Source: an uncultured Bacteroidales bacterium (lineage in GTDB: Bacteria > Bacteroidota > Bacteroidia > Bacteroidales > FEN-979). Taken from it: a stretch of 64,000 bases of DNA. The position numbers were made by a program, and so were the translations under genes. Location: the NCBI GenBank assembly GCA_903875045.1, contig CAIQUS010000017.1, positions 46,069 through 110,068 of the forward strand. The letters run 5' to 3'. Below, one piece after another: positions 19,371 to 28,381 of this stretch; the stretch's first letter is position 1, and each line of letters opens with the position of its first letter. The notes beneath the pieces are model-generated. The model ran no database searches. It saw only the letters and a list, made by a program, of their open reading frames with translations, and was not told where the DNA came from.

Positions 19371-20459
19371 ATGAAAAATACAGCATTCACCCGATTTCAC
19401 GAAGCATTGGGTGCCAAGATGGTCCCGTTTGCAGGCTACAATATGCCTGTTCAGTATGAAGGAATTAACGCAGAACACGAAACTGTGCGTAAAGCGCTCG
19501 GGGTTTTTGACGTTTCACACATGGGAGAATTCTGGGTGAAGGGGCCGAAAGCGCTTGATTTTATTCAGTGGGTCACTTCAAACGATGCCTCAAAGCTTGT
19601 TCCCGGGAAGGTACAGTATTCCTGTTTCCCTAATGAAACAGGTGGTATTGTTGATGATTTACTGGTTTACAAAGTCGATGACCTTACCTATCTGCTTGTG
19701 GTAAATGCTGCAAATATTGACAAGGATTGGGAATGGTGCAACAGGCAGAACAAAATGGGGGCAAGTTTGTACAATGCCTCGGATGAAATTGCCCAGCTCG
19801 CCATCCAGGGCCCCCTGGCCCTTAAAGCCATGCAAAAGCTCACCGATACCATTGTCACGGATATGGAATACTATACTTTTAAAAAGCTGACATTTGCCGG
19901 TGTCCCTGATGTTATTTTTGCCACTACAGGTTATACGGGTTCCGGCGGATGTGAGATATATATGGCCAATGAAGATGCCCCGAAAATATGGGAAGCTGTG
20001 TTCGAGGCTGGTGCTGAATATGGTATCAAACCAATCGGACTTGCTGCACGTGATACCCTCCGGCTTGAGATGGGATATTGCCTGTACGGCAACGACATCA
20101 ATGACACCACTTCACCTATTGAAGCAGGATTAGGTTGGATCACCAAATTTACGGAATACAAGGAGTTTATTAACAAACCTGCCCTGCTGAAACAAAAGCA
20201 GGAGGGAACAGCGCATAAACTTGTTGGTTTTGAAATGGTTGACAAAGGGATTCCACGTCATGAATATGAAATTACAGATGCCACGGGCAATAAAATCGGT
20301 GAAGTTACGTCTGGTACCATGGGCCCATCGGTGAAAATGGCGATTGGAATGGGATATGTGCCTTCGGAATTGTCAGCGGCGGGAAGTGAGATTCATGTTA
20401 AGATCCGGGATAAAGTATTGCGGGCGAAGGTGGTGAAGTTTCCGTTTTATAAGGGGTGA
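19371..20459 (+). CDS. gcvT: Aminomethyltransferase, glycine cleavage T protein
   Basis: A 362-residue tetrahydrofolate enzyme that takes the methylamine unit from the lipoylated H protein and releases ammonia and methylene-THF. Family signatures: [13 protein letters not shown] near 16, [10 protein letters not shown] about 44-53, [30 protein letters not shown], and the C-terminal [20 protein letters not shown]. Length and key residues are normal. gcvH and gcvP are not in the window; lpdA lies 9 kb away. The TGA stop is formed within a GTGACGG tandem repeat. Confidence 0.95.
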   Translation: MKNTAFTRFHEALGAKMVPFAGYNMPVQYEGINAEHETVRKALGVFDVSHMGEFWVKGPKALDFIQWVTSNDASKLVPGKVQYSCFPNETGGIVDDLLVYKVDDLTYLLVVNAANIDKDWEWCNRQNKMGASLYNASDEIAQLAIQGPLALKAMQKLTDTIVTDMEYYTFKKLTFAGVPDVIFATTGYTGSGGCEIYMANEDAPKIWEAVFEAGAEYGIKPIGLAARDTLRLEMGYCLYGNDINDTTSPIEAGLGWITKFTEYKEFINKPALLKQKQEGTAHKLVGFEMVDKGIPRHEYEITDATGNKIGEVTSGTMGPSVKMAIGMGYVPSELSAAGSEIHVKIRDKVLRAKVVKFPFYKG

Positions 20460-20481
20460 CGGGTGACGGGTGACGGGTGAC
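20455..20481. repeat. Tandem heptamer tract GTGACGG over the gcvT stop codon
   Basis: Nearly four units of the 7-mer GTGACGG. The first unit contains the TGA stop of gcvT. The same family, in reverse orientation, makes a much longer tract at 35306-35402. Confidence 0.85.
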
Positions 20482-20572
20482 AAAGGTCTTGGAAAACTTA
20501 CTTAACCCTTAACCTTAATACTTATTTTTTTACATACTTAACGCTATTTTTTTTAATTCTAATTTTTTTTAT

Positions 20573-21388
20573 ATGTCCGAAACAATCAATAAAATCAAAT
20601 CAATCCGCTGGCAGCAAATGATGTTCATTCTGCTGATGGCACTTATGGTTGCAGGAGCCGAAAGTTGCGGAAAGACCGGGAAATTGTCAAAAAAGGAGCG
20701 CAAAGCTCAGATCGAAGCTGCCAAAAAGCAACTGCAGCCCATCATCAGCGGTTCCTCCACGCTCTCTTACGAGGAGCAGAAACGCATCGTTGGCGATGTC
20801 ATGGACAAGAATCTGAATGATCCTATCCTCAACGATATGATCATCCAGGCACAGCAAAAACTGAAAACACTGCTGGCGGCTGAAACGCAGGCTAAAGCTC
20901 AGAAAGTGGATGTGGCGCGGGCTGCACTCTATGACCTGCTGCTGAACAAGGATAATAAAACAGCCGACGAACTGGAGAAGGAACTCAATGCCATTAAGAG
21001 ACAAAACCTCAATGATAGCGAGATTGATGAGCTCATTGCACGGCTGGAGAAGAAAATCCAGGAGATGCGTGCGGGTGGCGGCAGCAATCTTCCTGTAAAA
21101 ACCCAGCTCGAAAATGCGTTCACCGCCATTGCCAATTCGGCTCAAACAGGCAACCAGGCACAGGCCGACAACACCATACAAAAAACCCTGCAGTTCTTTT
21201 CATCAGATGATGCACCAGTGCTCATCATCATCAGCCGGGAAGGCTCAACGGTTGATTACGATAAGCCAACCACCATCAAACGCTACCTCAATTTCCTCAA
21301 GGATACGAAGGCAAGTAAAAATAACATTGATGCCATCATGACCGATGCCAATGGGAAAATCAAAGGACTCGATTTAATTAAAAAGTAA
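20573..21388 (+). CDS. Secreted helical protein, first gene of a four-gene secreted cluster
   Basis: A 271-residue protein I do not recognise. A hydrophobic segment at about 15-30 is followed by AGAESCGKTG, where the cysteine could be a lipoprotein attachment site, although glutamate before it is unusual. The rest is rich in lysine, glutamate, glutamine and alanine (LAAETQAKAQKVDVARAALY, LEKKIQEMRAGG), suggesting long helices or coiled coil. Near the C-terminus is a short beta-rich piece (APVLIIISREGS) followed by KPTTIKRYLNFLKD. Five bases separate it from the next gene. Likely periplasmic; function unknown. Confidence 0.75.
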   Translation: MSETINKIKSIRWQQMMFILLMALMVAGAESCGKTGKLSKKERKAQIEAAKKQLQPIISGSSTLSYEEQKRIVGDVMDKNLNDPILNDMIIQAQQKLKTLLAAETQAKAQKVDVARAALYDLLLNKDNKTADELEKELNAIKRQNLNDSEIDELIARLEKKIQEMRAGGGSNLPVKTQLENAFTAIANSAQTGNQAQADNTIQKTLQFFSSDDAPVLIIISREGSTVDYDKPTTIKRYLNFLKDTKASKNNIDAIMTDANGKIKGLDLIKK

Positions 21389-21393
21389 CGACC

Positions 21394-21972
21394 ATGAGAA
21401 AGCTTCTTTCATTGATCATATTGGCCTCCCTTTTCGCCGTGTCGAACCGGGTTGCCGCACAGGATAACCTCTCCCCCCAGCGTAAACAGGCGATCGACAG
21501 TCTTGCCCTCGAAAAAGTTCGCGACCTCAGTAAATACATCAGCATCATCGGTGATAAAAAGACCCCGTGGTCAGATGCCCAAAGGGTCATTGAACGTGCA
21601 TCGGAATTGTTTATGGAAAACAGTGAAATCGGTGTTTCATCATTGGGCAAACAGGATATAAATTACTACAAGGTACGTGAATATTTCGACCGTTTGATGC
21701 AACTCAATTACGACAGGGTAACGATCGATTGGTATAAAATCCAATACGTAAGTGACCTCGTCCGGCAGCCAGATGGAACCTATGTTGGTGTGATCACCAT
21801 ATACCAGCGTTTCCAGGCGTATGACAAAGAAAAGGGATTGGTTTATGAAGATACAACCAAAAAAGACATCACTGTTTATGTTAAGCGTAAGGAGACACAG
21901 ATCGGTGGTCGCCTGATCGGCTTCTGGGATGTTATGCTCGGAGATATCCGTGTGAAGGAAACCTCTAAATAG
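21394..21972 (+). CDS. Secreted protein of unknown function
   Basis: A 192-residue protein. The N-terminus MRKLLSLIILASLFAVSN with a likely cut after VAAQ is a clear signal peptide. The mature part has a helical start (SPQRKQAIDSLALEKVRDLS) and a beta-rich second half (VGVITIYQRFQAYDKEKGLV, DITVYVKRKETQIGG). No catalytic motif is visible. It lies five bases after the preceding secreted gene and is probably translated from the same message. The order of four signal-bearing genes suggests a joint envelope function, which is inference only. Confidence 0.75.
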   Translation: MRKLLSLIILASLFAVSNRVAAQDNLSPQRKQAIDSLALEKVRDLSKYISIIGDKKTPWSDAQRVIERASELFMENSEIGVSSLGKQDINYYKVREYFDRLMQLNYDRVTIDWYKIQYVSDLVRQPDGTYVGVITIYQRFQAYDKEKGLVYEDTTKKDITVYVKRKETQIGGRLIGFWDVMLGDIRVKETSK

Positions 21973-22027
21973 TTACGATTTATAATTTACGATTTACGAT
22001 TTGCTGTTTGCGAATCGTAAATCGTCA
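21972..22027. repeat. TTACGAT heptamer tract folded into an inverted repeat
   Basis: TTACGAT units on the left and ATCGTAA units on the right. A 13-bp arm at 21989-22001 (ACGATTTACGATT) is repeated exactly as its reverse complement at 22013-22025, leaving an 11-nt loop. The tract starts at the stop of the preceding gene and ends 14 bp before the next ATG. Confidence 0.85.
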
Positions 22028-22041
22028 TTTAATACAACTCA

Positions 22042-22875
22042 ATGAGAAAAGTCATCTGGATTATTCTGTTTTTTTTGCCATTTACCTGTTTTTCACAGGG
22101 TTCAATCGGATCATTGACCGGTGATGAGTCGGTATTTTATGCACAAACCAAGCAGGTAAACCAATTTTTTCTTCGCTTCAACGGTGAAGAGGATGTTCAG
22201 GGAAAACGCTACTATCAGGGAAATCCCTTATACCGCGATCTGAAGGCCCGTAAAAAGTACCTGAATATGCTTTTTGACAATTCAAGCCCGGTGATCAGTT
22301 CAGACACGAAATTTGTTTTTATTGATGATGCACTGAACAAGAAAAGCCCGGCGTTTCTGGATTTTTATGCAAAAGGATGGTTTGCAGAGGTGGCAGCCTC
22401 CTTTTTATATAAGAAAGAGAAAGTGAACCTCATTCTGTATCTTAAAATTGAAAAACAGCGTGACGGTTACAAATGGGTTATCTCAAATGTGTATTTCGAC
22501 CGTTTTAATTCCTGGTTTATCCATCTCAATGATTCGGCAAACCTTAAGTACTTTATTCATCCGATGAGTCATGAACTCGATTTCATGAACCTGCACAAAG
22601 CTTTTAAAGAGCCAGAAAACCTCGATTTTTATTTTGAGAAAGAATATCAGCCGGATATGACTGCCCTGTTTGTGATGGAAATGAAAAATGGCAATCTCAC
22701 TTTTTTGGCTGTGAACAGCGTTAAATTTCATGTTTTTCAGGTGCCAAACTGGTACTTTGAAATCTCCTGGTTCAACCGGAACAATGTAAACTCCGGCTGG
22801 CTCATCTCCAATGTGCTCCGCGTTAACGACAAAGAAAAGAGAGCGTTGATGCGGAACTACACACATATTAATTAA
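22042..22875 (+). CDS. Secreted protein of unknown function
   Basis: A 277-residue protein with a signal peptide (MRKVIWIILFFLPFTCFSQG). The mature part is rich in aromatic and charged residues (KVNLILYLKIEKQRDGYKWV, VPNWYFEISWFNRNNVNSG), as in beta-sheet envelope proteins. I recognise no family and no catalytic motif. It lies between two other secreted genes of the cluster; the next start is six bases after its stop, so the two are probably co-translated. Confidence 0.75.
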   Translation: MRKVIWIILFFLPFTCFSQGSIGSLTGDESVFYAQTKQVNQFFLRFNGEEDVQGKRYYQGNPLYRDLKARKKYLNMLFDNSSPVISSDTKFVFIDDALNKKSPAFLDFYAKGWFAEVAASFLYKKEKVNLILYLKIEKQRDGYKWVISNVYFDRFNSWFIHLNDSANLKYFIHPMSHELDFMNLHKAFKEPENLDFYFEKEYQPDMTALFVMEMKNGNLTFLAVNSVKFHVFQVPNWYFEISWFNRNNVNSGWLISNVLRVNDKEKRALMRNYTHIN

Positions 22876-22881
22876 TTTTTT

Positions 22882-25476
22882 ATGAGGAAGATTTTAATCC
22901 TTTTGCTCCTGACGATTTTCGTTGGCGGCATTTCTGTATTTGCACAAAAAAAGAGTACCACTACCAAAAGTGGTCATTCGACTTCTAAACCCGCACAAAA
23001 GAAATCAACTTCGGGCTCTCAGAAAAAAACAGCGACGACCACTCAAAAGAAAACCGGGGCCAATGGCAAGCCTGTTGAGGTGAAATCAAAGGCAGGAATG
23101 ATGGAGGCGAGTAAGATTGACACTTTCAAGCTGCAGGTCATCCCGCTGGTCAAGTTCTTCGAAAGTTCCCTCAATTTTCTCGCCGACCCGCGCAACTCAG
23201 TGAATGAAAAGCAAACCATACTTTCGCAGAGCTACCTGAAGTGGTGCTGGGATGAAGAAGTACAGATTGAGGATGATCTCGATGAGAACCGCCTTGTTCC
23301 CCTCCTGAAGGATATGCCTGCCTACCTGAGCGATGTCAGTTTCTTTTTCAAGAGTGCAAAATTCAACTACTCCGTACAGGATGTTGGCGTGGAGGCAGGG
23401 CAGGACGGCCTCACCTATTTCCGGGTAACTGCCAACCGCAACCTGCGCGGACTGACCATTAACGGAGATTCTGTGAACTCTAACAAAGTGCGGTATATTG
23501 AGATGAACTTCGATTCGGTGAAGCAGCAGCTGAAAGTCGTTAGTGTGTATACCACCAAGCTGAATGAAAAAGATGATATGCGTAACTGGTGGAACGGCCT
23601 CTCACATGACTGGAAAGTAGTTCTGGGTGGTGACATGAAACTTGAGGGAACCTTGCCCATGTCGCAAATCGACAGTTTCAACGATTCTGTTGCCATGGTT
23701 GGCGGGCAGCGTACCCTTATCATGGGATCAGAATTTTATCAGTTCCTGGGCCAGATTGTTCATGCCGGCAAGGTTGATCTGTCGGGAAATGCGGCTATTC
23801 AGAATCTGGAACCGTTAAATAAATTATCTGACCTGAAGAATGTAAATATTTCCGGCACCGGGGTAAGTGACCTTATGCCGCTGCGAAACCTGAATAAACT
23901 TGAAATTCTCGACATTTCTAATACCAGTGTCAGCAAACTGGACCCTCTGAGGTATTGCATACTTATCAACCAGTTGAGGATGAAAGGAACACCGATCAGC
24001 GATTTATCTGCTGTTCCTGCATTTAAATCGCTCAGCACCCTGGATGTCAGCTGGACAAAGGTGAATTCACTTGAAGCCATCAGGGACATGGCCACCATGA
24101 AAGACTTGCGCATTAATCATACACTGGTAAAGGACATTTCACCCGTATCAACACTGGTTAACCTTGAAATGCTCAATATCTCATCTTCACCAATTGATAA
24201 CCTTGATGCCTTGAAAAGCCTGATGAACCTGCATATCCTGATATGTGACAGCACCGGGATCACCAGTCTGTCTGCTTTGGATAACCTTTCCGGTTTGCAG
24301 CGTGTGTATTGCAACAACACCCGTATCAATCAGAAAGAGGCCCTGAGTTTTATCAAAAAGCATCCGGAGGCATCCCTGGTGTATGCATCAAAGGAGTTAG
24401 CTGCCTGGTGGAAAAATATGACCCCTGAATGGCAAAATCTTTTCAACTTTTACCTGAAGCTTGACAATCCGCCAACCACCGAACAGCTGCATCAACTTGC
24501 CTTGCTCGACAGCATCAATATCATCGGCCGGCTGACTGTAACTTCCCTTGCGCCACTCAGCAAACTGATTCTTCTGAGGAATCTGCAGTGTCAGAGCACC
24601 GGGATATCTTCGCTTGACCCGCTGAAAGATCTCACAGAGATAAAAATATTGAATACATCGAACACGAAGGTTTCCGACCTGCATCCTTTGTCGGGCATAG
24701 CAGGCCTTGAAATTCTGAATGTAGATAATACCCAGGTAGGCGATCTTACTCCACTGAACGGATTGGCCAGACTTCAATTTATTTATGCCGACAACACACC
24801 GGTAGATGTGAAAGAAGCTGATCAATTTGCGGATAAAAATCCTGGTTGCCTGGTGATATTCCAGACGCCTGAAAACACCGATTGGTGGAAAGGGTTAAGC
24901 CAGCCCTGGAAAGATGTATTGCTGCAACAGGTAACATTGACCGGAACCCCGGATAAAATTCAGCTGCAGCAGATTGCAGGGTTAGCTAAAGTCGGGATTT
25001 CTGAGAACTTCCAGATTTCCGATCTTACACCCCTGCAGCATCTATCACGTTTAACCGAACTTCAGTTTTCAGGAACTTCAGTTTCCAAATTGGATCCTGT
25101 TGTCCGTATGCCGAAATTACAAACGCTGCGGTGTACCAAAAACCCGATCCTCGACCTGATGCCAATCGCAGGGTTGTCAAATCTCACCGAACTTGATTTT
25201 TCAAATACCCAGGTTGAAGATCTTGATGCTTTGCAAAACATGGTGCACCTGGAAATACTAAAGTTCAGCGGCACTCAGGTAAAAAATCTGAAGTACCTGC
25301 AAAAACTGGTCAATATGGAGGTAATGGAGTTTTATAATACACGTGTTGGCAATGTTGACGTGCTGGATGGCATGCGCAAACTTACTTCTGTAAAGATGTT
25401 TAACACCAAAGTTTCGGCCAAACGTGTGGAAAAACTGAAGTTGCTGCATCCAAAATGTGAAATCATCTATTATTAG
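22882..25476 (+). CDS. Secreted leucine-rich repeat protein with three repeat modules
   Basis: An 864-residue protein. Signal peptide at 1-21, then a 50-residue lysine/serine/threonine linker (QKKSTTTKSGHSTSKP). Residues about 75-230 form a domain of unknown fold. The rest contains about 20 leucine-rich repeats of 22 residues of the internalin/SDS22 type, with phrases such as LEILDISNTSVSKLDPL. The repeats fall into three blocks, each opened by a tryptophan pair: WWNGLSHDWKVVL at 236, WWKNMTPEWQNLF at 509 and WWKGLSQPWKDVL at 668. Each is followed by a GT/P and a leucine-rich helix. Probably a surface or periplasmic binding protein. comB follows after two bases. Confidence 0.88.
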   Translation: MRKILILLLLTIFVGGISVFAQKKSTTTKSGHSTSKPAQKKSTSGSQKKTATTTQKKTGANGKPVEVKSKAGMMEASKIDTFKLQVIPLVKFFESSLNFLADPRNSVNEKQTILSQSYLKWCWDEEVQIEDDLDENRLVPLLKDMPAYLSDVSFFFKSAKFNYSVQDVGVEAGQDGLTYFRVTANRNLRGLTINGDSVNSNKVRYIEMNFDSVKQQLKVVSVYTTKLNEKDDMRNWWNGLSHDWKVVLGGDMKLEGTLPMSQIDSFNDSVAMVGGQRTLIMGSEFYQFLGQIVHAGKVDLSGNAAIQNLEPLNKLSDLKNVNISGTGVSDLMPLRNLNKLEILDISNTSVSKLDPLRYCILINQLRMKGTPISDLSAVPAFKSLSTLDVSWTKVNSLEAIRDMATMKDLRINHTLVKDISPVSTLVNLEMLNISSSPIDNLDALKSLMNLHILICDSTGITSLSALDNLSGLQRVYCNNTRINQKEALSFIKKHPEASLVYASKELAAWWKNMTPEWQNLFNFYLKLDNPPTTEQLHQLALLDSINIIGRLTVTSLAPLSKLILLRNLQCQSTGISSLDPLKDLTEIKILNTSNTKVSDLHPLSGIAGLEILNVDNTQVGDLTPLNGLARLQFIYADNTPVDVKEADQFADKNPGCLVIFQTPENTDWWKGLSQPWKDVLLQQVTLTGTPDKIQLQQIAGLAKVGISENFQISDLTPLQHLSRLTELQFSGTSVSKLDPVVRMPKLQTLRCTKNPILDLMPIAGLSNLTELDFSNTQVEDLDALQNMVHLEILKFSGTQVKNLKYLQKLVNMEVMEFYNTRVGNVDVLDGMRKLTSVKMFNTKVSAKRVEKLKLLHPKCEIIYY

Positions 25477-25478
25477 CG

Positions 25479-26228
25479 GTGAAAAAAAGTCCCTTAGAAA
25501 ATTCCCGTTGCATCGAAGTATGCTTTACACCAAAACTTTACTCTGAGATTCAGACCAAAGATGGTTATATCGTGGTTCTGGTTGACATTCTGCGTGCCAC
25601 TACCTCTATTTGTGCTGCCTTTGAAAACGGGGTGAAAAATATTCTGCCAGTCGCAACCCTTGAAGAGGCAAAATCAATGAAAGACCAGGGATTTCTGGTA
25701 GCATCCGAGCAGGATGGCAAGAAACTCGATTTTGCAGATTTTGGAAATTCTGCATTTAATTTCTCCGCTGAATCGATCGGAGGAAAAACACTGGTTTACT
25801 GCACCACCAACGGAACACGTGCACTCGACCTGGCAAAAAAATCAGATAAAATCGCCATAGGGGCATTCATCAACCTTACAGCACTAACCAATTGGTTGAT
25901 TGACCAGGATCGGAACGTGGTCATCCTGTGTTCGGGCTGGAAAAATAAATTTTGTCTGGAAGATACCATTTTCGCTGGGGCGCTTACAGAAAAACTGCTG
26001 GTTACCAAACAGTTTTCAACTTCTTGTGATTCAGCGGCTGCAGCAGTTGATTTATGGAGTCTGGCACGTCCCGACATCCTGGGTTATATCGAAAAGGCTG
26101 CCCATCGCCATCGGCTGAAAAAACTTGGACTGGATGATGTGATCCCTTATTCCTTTGCCATTGATTCAACAAGGGTGGTGCCGGTTTATATGAAGGGGGA
26201 GATTGTGGATGAGCAAAAGGTGGATTAG
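25479..26228 (+). CDS. comB: 2-phosphosulfolactate phosphatase (ComB family)
   Basis: A 249-residue cytoplasmic protein with ComB hallmarks: VVLVDILRATTSICAAFENG at about 29-48, GFLVASEQDGKKLDFADFGNS, VYCTTNGTRAL, and VILCSGWKNKFCLEDTIFAG. The family removes phosphate from 2-phospho-3-sulfolactate. In methanogens this feeds coenzyme M. Many bacteria, including Bacteroidetes, have it without the rest of that pathway, and the role there is unclear. The start is GTG, two bases after the leucine-rich repeat gene, so translation is probably coupled to that secreted-protein operon. Confidence 0.9.
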   Translation: MKKSPLENSRCIEVCFTPKLYSEIQTKDGYIVVLVDILRATTSICAAFENGVKNILPVATLEEAKSMKDQGFLVASEQDGKKLDFADFGNSAFNFSAESIGGKTLVYCTTNGTRALDLAKKSDKIAIGAFINLTALTNWLIDQDRNVVILCSGWKNKFCLEDTIFAGALTEKLLVTKQFSTSCDSAAAAVDLWSLARPDILGYIEKAAHRHRLKKLGLDDVIPYSFAIDSTRVVPVYMKGEIVDEQKVD

Positions 26229-26316
26229 AAAATAGAAATTGGAAATTGGAAATTGGAAATTAGAAATTGGAAATTAGAAATTGGAAATTAGAAATTGGAA
26301 ATTAGAAATTGGGAAA
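26227..26316. repeat. Tandem heptamer tract GAAATTG/GAAATTA
   Basis: About 12 heptamers of GAAATTG alternating with GAAATTA, filling the whole gap between the comB stop and the peptidase start. A TTG inside it would extend the peptidase frame by three codons but is less credible than the ATG at 26318. Confidence 0.92.
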
Positions 26317-26317
26317 T

Positions 26318-28378
26318 ATGAGATTCATTAGCACCATTATAGTTATGTCGATAGGATTTGCAGCATTGGCTTCACCTCAGGAGGAGAAGGAAAATAAAAA
26401 GGAAGAGAAGGATAATTTCAAATATTTAACAGAGCAGTTTGCCGATGCAAAGATATTGCGGTACCAGGTACCCGGATTTGAGAATCTTTCATTGAAGCAA
26501 AAGGAGTTAATTTACTACCTGAGCCAGGCAGCACTTTGCGGCAGGGATATCACTTACGATCAGAATTTCAAGTCAAATCTGCTGATCCGGACTACCCTGG
26601 AAGCCATTTATAATAACTACAAAGGTGACAGGACAAGTGAAGATTATAAAAAGTTTGTGATTTACCTCAAGCGGGTTTGGTTTTGCAATGGCATCCATCA
26701 TCATTATTCCACGGATAAATTCTTACCTGAGTTTTCTCAGGATTATTTTTCAATATTGATCAACAGTACACCACCTGAATCACTGCCCCTGATGAAAGGG
26801 CAGGATAAAAATAGCTTTATCAGGGAACTGATGCCGTTGCTTTTCAATCCATCAGTGGCATCTAAAAGAGTGAACCTGGATTCAAAAAGTGATTTGGTAT
26901 TGACTTCAGCTTCTAATTTTTATGAAGGAGTGAGCCAGAGGGAGGCCGAAGAGTTTTATTCAAATTTGAAGGAGGAGGCGAAAAAAAACAAGCAGGATAC
27001 CTTAATTGCTTTTGGACTCAATTCCAAACTGGTCAAGGAGGATGGCAAAATTGTTGAGAAAATCTATAAGGTAGGAGGTTTATACAGCCCTGCCATCGAA
27101 CAAATCGTGCAATGGCTTAAAAAAGCTTTGACGGTGACGGAAACCCCTGAGCAAAATACTGCTGTAAAAAAGCTGATCGCTTTTTACCGTTCAGGAAACC
27201 TGGTAACCTGGGATGAATACAATATTGCCTGGGTTAAGGATTTGAATTCACTGGTTGATTTTGTAAACGGCTTCATTGAGGTATACGGTGATCCCATGGC
27301 GATGAAGGGCACATGGGAATCAATTGTTAATTTCAAGGATGTTGAGGCCACCAAACGCACCGAGATCCTGAGCAGCAATGCCCAGTTTTTCGAAGATAAC
27401 TCTCCTGTAGCCCCCGAATTTAAAAAGAAGAAGGTCAAAGGTGTTACTGCAAAAGTAATTACCGCAGCACAACTTGGAGGCGAATGCGATCCTACCACAC
27501 CGATTGGCATCAATCTTCCCAATGCAAACTGGATCAGGAAGGAATACGGATCGAAATCAGTGACCATTGATAACATTACCACTGCTTACGATCAGGCAGC
27601 CAAAGGCAATGGGTTTCTGGAGGAGTTTGCCTTCTCGAAAGAAGAGATAGAACGTACCGGGGAATATGGACATCTGGCGGGCAACCTCACAACCGACCTG
27701 CATGAGTGTCTCGGACATGGTTCGGGCCAGCTCAAACACGGAGTAGGGGCAGATGCACTGAAGAATTACCATTCAACCATTGAAGAGTCCCGTGCTGACC
27801 TGTTTGCCTTGTATTACATCAGCGACCCTGTGCTGATTAAGTTCGGATTGGTTCCCAGTGATGAGGTGGCCAAGGCAGAGTATGATGGTTTTATTCGTAA
27901 TGGCCTGATGACACAACTTGTGCGAATTCATCCCGGTAAAACCATTGAAGAGTCACACATGCGCGACCGGGCGCTCATTGCCCGCTGGGTATACGAAAAA
28001 GGAAAGGAAAAAAATGTCATTGAAAAGATAACCCGTGATGGGAAAACCTATTTCAAAATCAACGATTACAATGCTTTGAGAACGGAATTTGGTGAATTGC
28101 TGAAGATTATCCAGCGGATAACCTCTGAAGGCGATTACAATGCGGCAATGGAGTTGGTTGAAACTTATGCGGTCCAGGTTGACCCTGTGCTGCACAAAGA
28201 GGTGCTGGCCAGGTATGAGAAGTTGAAATTAGCTCCCTATACAGGGTTTATCAATCCTGTATATTCGCTGGTGAGAAAGGATGGTAAGGTAACCGATGTT
28301 CAAATCACCTATCCGGATGATTTTGCTACCCAGATGCTCTTTTATTCAAAGAACTTTTCATTTTTACCTGTCCGATAG
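26318..28378 (+). CDS. Dipeptidyl-peptidase III-like zinc peptidase (M49)
   Basis: About 686 residues. The signal-like start MRFISTIIVMSIGFAAL ends near ASPQ, suggesting export. The zinc site HECLGH at 462-467 fits the unusual HExxxH pattern of M49 enzymes (usually HELLGH). The second motif EESRADLFALYY near 489 corresponds to the family's EECRAE stretch and supplies the third zinc ligand. The enzyme removes dipeptides from peptide N-termini. The ATG at 26318 is chosen because the frame upstream is repeat sequence. The M23 peptidase gene begins four bases after the stop. Confidence 0.9.
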   Translation: MRFISTIIVMSIGFAALASPQEEKENKKEEKDNFKYLTEQFADAKILRYQVPGFENLSLKQKELIYYLSQAALCGRDITYDQNFKSNLLIRTTLEAIYNNYKGDRTSEDYKKFVIYLKRVWFCNGIHHHYSTDKFLPEFSQDYFSILINSTPPESLPLMKGQDKNSFIRELMPLLFNPSVASKRVNLDSKSDLVLTSASNFYEGVSQREAEEFYSNLKEEAKKNKQDTLIAFGLNSKLVKEDGKIVEKIYKVGGLYSPAIEQIVQWLKKALTVTETPEQNTAVKKLIAFYRSGNLVTWDEYNIAWVKDLNSLVDFVNGFIEVYGDPMAMKGTWESIVNFKDVEATKRTEILSSNAQFFEDNSPVAPEFKKKKVKGVTAKVITAAQLGGECDPTTPIGINLPNANWIRKEYGSKSVTIDNITTAYDQAAKGNGFLEEFAFSKEEIERTGEYGHLAGNLTTDLHECLGHGSGQLKHGVGADALKNYHSTIEESRADLFALYYISDPVLIKFGLVPSDEVAKAEYDGFIRNGLMTQLVRIHPGKTIEESHMRDRALIARWVYEKGKEKNVIEKITRDGKTYFKINDYNALRTEFGELLKIIQRITSEGDYNAAMELVETYAVQVDPVLHKEVLARYEKLKLAPYTGFINPVYSLVRKDGKVTDVQITYPDDFATQMLFYSKNFSFLPVR

Positions 28379-28381
28379 TCA

